Both the position numbers and the translations under genes were made by a program. A stretch of DNA of 64,000 nt from Membranipora membranacea (lineage: Eukaryota; Bryozoa; Gymnolaemata; Cheilostomatida; Membraniporidae), in NCBI GenBank assembly GCA_914767715.1, contig OU612068.1, positions 22,258,001-22,322,000 on the forward strand, read 5' to 3'. Below, in pieces: positions 61,032 through 64,000 of the stretch (positions are counted from its first letter, which is position 1; every line of letters begins with the position of its first letter). The notes beneath the pieces are model-generated. The model did no database searches. It had not been told where the DNA came from and was given only the letters and a program-made list of their open reading frames with translations.

Positions 61032-62465
61032 ATCTAGGTAGTAGTATAATTCAGGAGATCATGGACGTAACGTCTTATGACGTCGTGTCACGACTGCATG
61101 AAAATCATGAAGTAAAAGCAACTATAATTAAGTTTATCAGTGATTGATGCATTATAACACGCGTTACCAGGATACTATTTTGCTTTCCTTACATTCAACT
61201 GAGGAGTTATCATTCCCAGTATTGTGAGCGCATAACCACCAAAAATCAATCTTAAAACTAGAGGTGCCAACACACACACGCACATTTATATTGTTGGCCT
61301 TCGCTCTTGTATACAGGTGCAGATTCCAAATATTATTGTTTACCTCACCATAGTTTGTCATGCCAATATGAACTGAGGCTGGGTCATTGTTGTACTCAAC
61401 ATATGTTTCCGTGAAGTAGTAAAATAACACTACTTCAATCAATCTTTGTTGTGACAGCAATCCACGTGACATCGAAAGATTTTAAATAAGAACTTTTTTT
61501 TAAATCTTATCTTGATTTTAAAATCAAGTACACTCATAAAATTACTTCCAACCTGTCTCTGATTTACATTGACTATTATGATTGAAACGAAAGTTTGAAT
61601 GCTCGGCCACCACCCTCCCTGCTGTCACCAAGGTTGATTGCTTTTGTTGGTTCTGATGGATGGCACGATTGTCGTGACGGATCCTTTTGCTAAGATAACA
61701 TTGTTTCCATGGATACCACCACTAACAAGCAATAAAAACTAATCCAAGTCATTATACAAAGTTCTAGAAGCAATTAAGATCTCAATATAAACTGCTGTTG
61801 CTTTCTCTGACAACTCAGTTTGTAGTGAACTGGCATCCTGGTGATCGTCGCTCTTCATCTCAATCTCACGGTAAGTGGTACAGGAAATTGATTTTGACTG
61901 AAGGGATTTAATAAAGACAGAGGTTCTGGTCTTGGGCATGTCCCCTTGCAGGTATGGAAGATAGAGTAATATTGTTCTGATACACTTGTCGAAATCATGA
62001 ATTACATTCCTGTGCTATTTATTATTTTTCACAACTGCTGTGCAACATCGCGTTTTCTTCACCAAAAAAGTAATGTATGTTATTATTAATAATTTATTAT
62101 CATATTTAACTCGAAGAACTCACCTTCTTGATATTATGAAAACAGGTTGATACTCTGTTCAATCACCATAATATATTTGTAAGAGTTCTTTGCTGTAAGC
62201 TACAGCAACAGGAACAGCAACAGCAAGCTGTTAGTACATGCTTTAGGTAGGGCTGTTGACCATTAGTATCATAATTACACTTCCAAAACCACCTTTTATG
62301 TAGATTATTCTATTTGGGACCAGTTCTTCTTGGCACAATATTTCAGCCATAAGTAATGACGCATTTTTGTGAACATTTTAAAGTGTTTCTTTACGTTTGA
62401 TATTGGCCGACCAAAATATGTGAACAGATGGTTGATCTCAAGTCAGCCCATAACCATCTTGTATC

Positions 62466-62530
62466 GTTACTGGTTACTGGTTACTGGTTACTGGCTACTG
62501 GTTACTGGTTACTGGTTACTGGTTACTGGC
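62466..62530. repeat. Minisatellite (GTTACTG)n
   Basis: About nine direct copies of GTTACTG, one with GCTACTG. Confidence 0.9.
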
Positions 62531-62786
62531 CACCGGAAATGAGATTATCACAACGTATTGACAAAATTTTTATATTCCTGTCAAATTTAAGCTACCATGT
62601 AATTTTGTTATTAAATCAGTTTTCTCAGCTCAAAACTTCCCAAAATTGCAAATGAGATTGACCATGAACTTTTCAAAAAATATTCAAAATACAGTTTAAA
62701 CCTGATAGTGATAGCACGGATCATCTGAAAAGAGACACTTGGCCACAATGGGCAAAGGCAATATGTGTTCCAGGAATGAAAATTGG

Positions 62787-62858
62787 TTATTAATAATCTA
62801 TGTAAAATCCCTTACACAGTTGAGAGCTAACTGTGAATGGGATTTAGATTATTAATAA
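62787..62858. repeat. Imperfect inverted repeat
   Basis: TTATTAATAATCTA at 62787 pairs with TAGATTATTAATAA ending at 62858. Inner matches AAATCCC/GGGATTT and CACAGTT/AACTGTG surround a small loop. Weaker inverted similarity extends outward to about 62757 and 62883, so this may be a MITE. Confidence 0.6.
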
Positions 62859-63625
62859 TTTATTTTCTTTCGGGAACAAATTGGTTTTACCTACTAATTA
62901 ATGGGGTTATCAGAAAAAGTCAATAACCTCCTTGAATATGGTACCAGCCAGTGCCCATCCACTCATATGGTCTTTAAGCCGTTATTGTCTTAATCCAACT
63001 GGTGGGGGACAACTACAACTTATTGGCGTCACTGCGGCCTCCCACCGTCATGCAAATTTTAAAAAGATCCAAGCGGCAAATCAGATATCGGGCAATTAAT
63101 GAAATTAAATGAGGATTATCCTCCTAATGATGATGCCTTTAAACAGCCATAATCTTTTTTCACACCAAGTCTGAGCCTGGCTAAATCATCTGATAGATCC
63201 GACCTTTGGATAACAGAGACTAAGCGAGGATTAGTCGAGATTATCTCCCTGGGAGCAGACTCTCTGCACAACATTTTCCCATCTCTAGCAAACCCTTGTG
63301 AGAAAATCCTGACGGCAAAATTGAAATTAAAAATGTGGAAGTTTTAATTTTGAGGTTAAAAAAGTGTGATGAGAAAATTTGCAACGTAATGGTGATGAAT
63401 CACTATTGGAAGTCTGCATGATATCCATTCATCTTATTCCGTTTTTGTTGAGTCTGACACTCTGTCCTCTCAATACATGAACTTTAGTTCAAAATATCAT
63501 ATACAGCTACCGCCTCCCCTTTCATACAGCATCACAGAATCCAAGTTTCCATTTTGCAGTGCAATGTGTTGCGGGTTGGTGATGTGTTTTGATGAACTTG
63601 GTTTTTTAGTTTCAGGTTAGCAAAG

Positions 63626-63879
63626 ATGGCTGGTCCCATTCAACTTGTTCTGTTGTCAGCTTTCGCTGTAACTTTGACGTCAGCACTTTTCTCGGATCTT
63701 TGGCATTTGGACTACATTCATCCCCTAGATATCCTCAAGTACCGACCTGGTTTTAAGATCAGGAGGGACTGGGTTCCCAGGTCGTGTTACGATGGTCGTT
63801 CAACCCCAGTAAGAAGTGGTGACTTTATTCACCAGCACTACATTGGAAGACTGGTCGATGGAACAAAGTTTGATGCTAG
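63626..63879 (+). CDS. Paralogue of the secreted FKBP gene, first coding exon
   Basis: Exon 1 encodes 84 codons plus two bases and ends at a GTATGT donor in phase 2, as in exon 1 of the gene at 55192. It has a signal peptide (LVLLSAFAVTLTSALF), then DLWHLDYI, a KYRPGFKI motif matching the KFKPGFVI of the neighbour, and the start of FKBP domain 1 (GDFIHQHYIGRLVDGTKFDA). The ATG follows an acceptor-like TTTCAG, suggesting the same 5' UTR intron. The gene continues past the window. Tandem duplicate; peptidyl-prolyl isomerase activity is inferred from family only. Confidence 0.8.
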
Positions 63880-64000
63880 GTATGTAGTCTCTTAGACCTG
63901 CCTCACGTCTAAGTATATGATCATTGACAGATTGATTTGCCAATTATGTATGAAGCAAAATGACATATTTTCTGGTTATGAGTCGCATACTTCAAAGCTG

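Larger units (their letters stand above)
61040..63605. other. Intergenic, FKBP gene to its paralogue
   Basis: No gene recognised. It contains a 7-bp minisatellite at 62466-62530, an imperfect hairpin at 62787-62858 and AT-rich sequence. The last part presumably carries the promoter and a 5' UTR exon of the paralogue. Confidence 0.45.

Noticed and set aside
62466-62530. CRISPR-like regular repeat
   Set aside because: Direct 7-bp copies without spacers in an animal genome: a minisatellite.

Overview
This is an invertebrate metazoan nuclear window, probably from a marine animal. Genes are split by GT-AG introns, secreted proteins carry eukaryotic signal peptides, and there are two-pore-domain K+ channels, a Golgi-type sulfotransferase fragment, FKBP immunophilin genes and a mixture of animal transposons (MULE/foldback-like, hAT, BEL/Pao, CR1-like, SINE). 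The species cannot be fixed from the sequence alone.

Region 1 (1-30.1 kb, + strand) is a tandem array of one gene family that I do not recognise. Each member has three coding exons: (1) signal peptide plus a helical N-terminal segment, (2) a block with eight cysteines including a CC pair, (3) a short WYNG...SVKAT tail. Intron phases are the same in every copy (phase 2, then phase 1). Copies 1, 3 and 5 look intact. Copy 2 is a decayed relic. Copy 4 is interrupted in its last exon by a 14.9-kb transposon. Copy 6 has one in-frame stop. Copy 7 has a frameshifted start, a lost splice donor and an altered poly(A) signal. A further exon-1 relic lies near 22.8 kb. The array is a birth-and-death cluster caught in progress.

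The insertion (7130-22017) has about 1.7-2 kb terminal inverted repeats, sub-terminal TTTGCGTAATT repeats and a 9-bp target duplication. Nested inside it are a non-autonomous hAT element with an 8-bp duplication, a long open BEL/Pao pol frame with a probable 3' LTR, and the 5' half (PHD finger plus endonuclease) of a CR1-like retrotransposon. No transposase for the outer element was found.

Region 2 (30.4-31.8 kb, - strand) holds the first three exons of a type II membrane carbohydrate sulfotransferase, whose 3' half is missing next to the array.

Region 3 (33.7-44.9 kb, - strand) is a tandem pair of two-pore-domain K+ channel genes with five coding exons each and identical intron positions. 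A decayed CR1-like relic related to the one in region 1 lies between them.

Region 4 (45-55 kb) is gene-poor. It contains one uncertain reading frame, a degenerate tRNA-like sequence and a perfect 40-bp-arm hairpin.

Region 5 (55.2-64 kb, + strand) has a secreted multi-FKBP protein with seven coding exons, two recognisable FKBP domains, a degenerate third, a roughly 220-residue P/T/Q/A repeat stalk and a six-cysteine C-terminal module. The first exon of a paralogue follows at 63.6 kb. A 920-bp hAT-type MITE with an 8-bp duplication, a 7-bp minisatellite and another inverted repeat lie between them.
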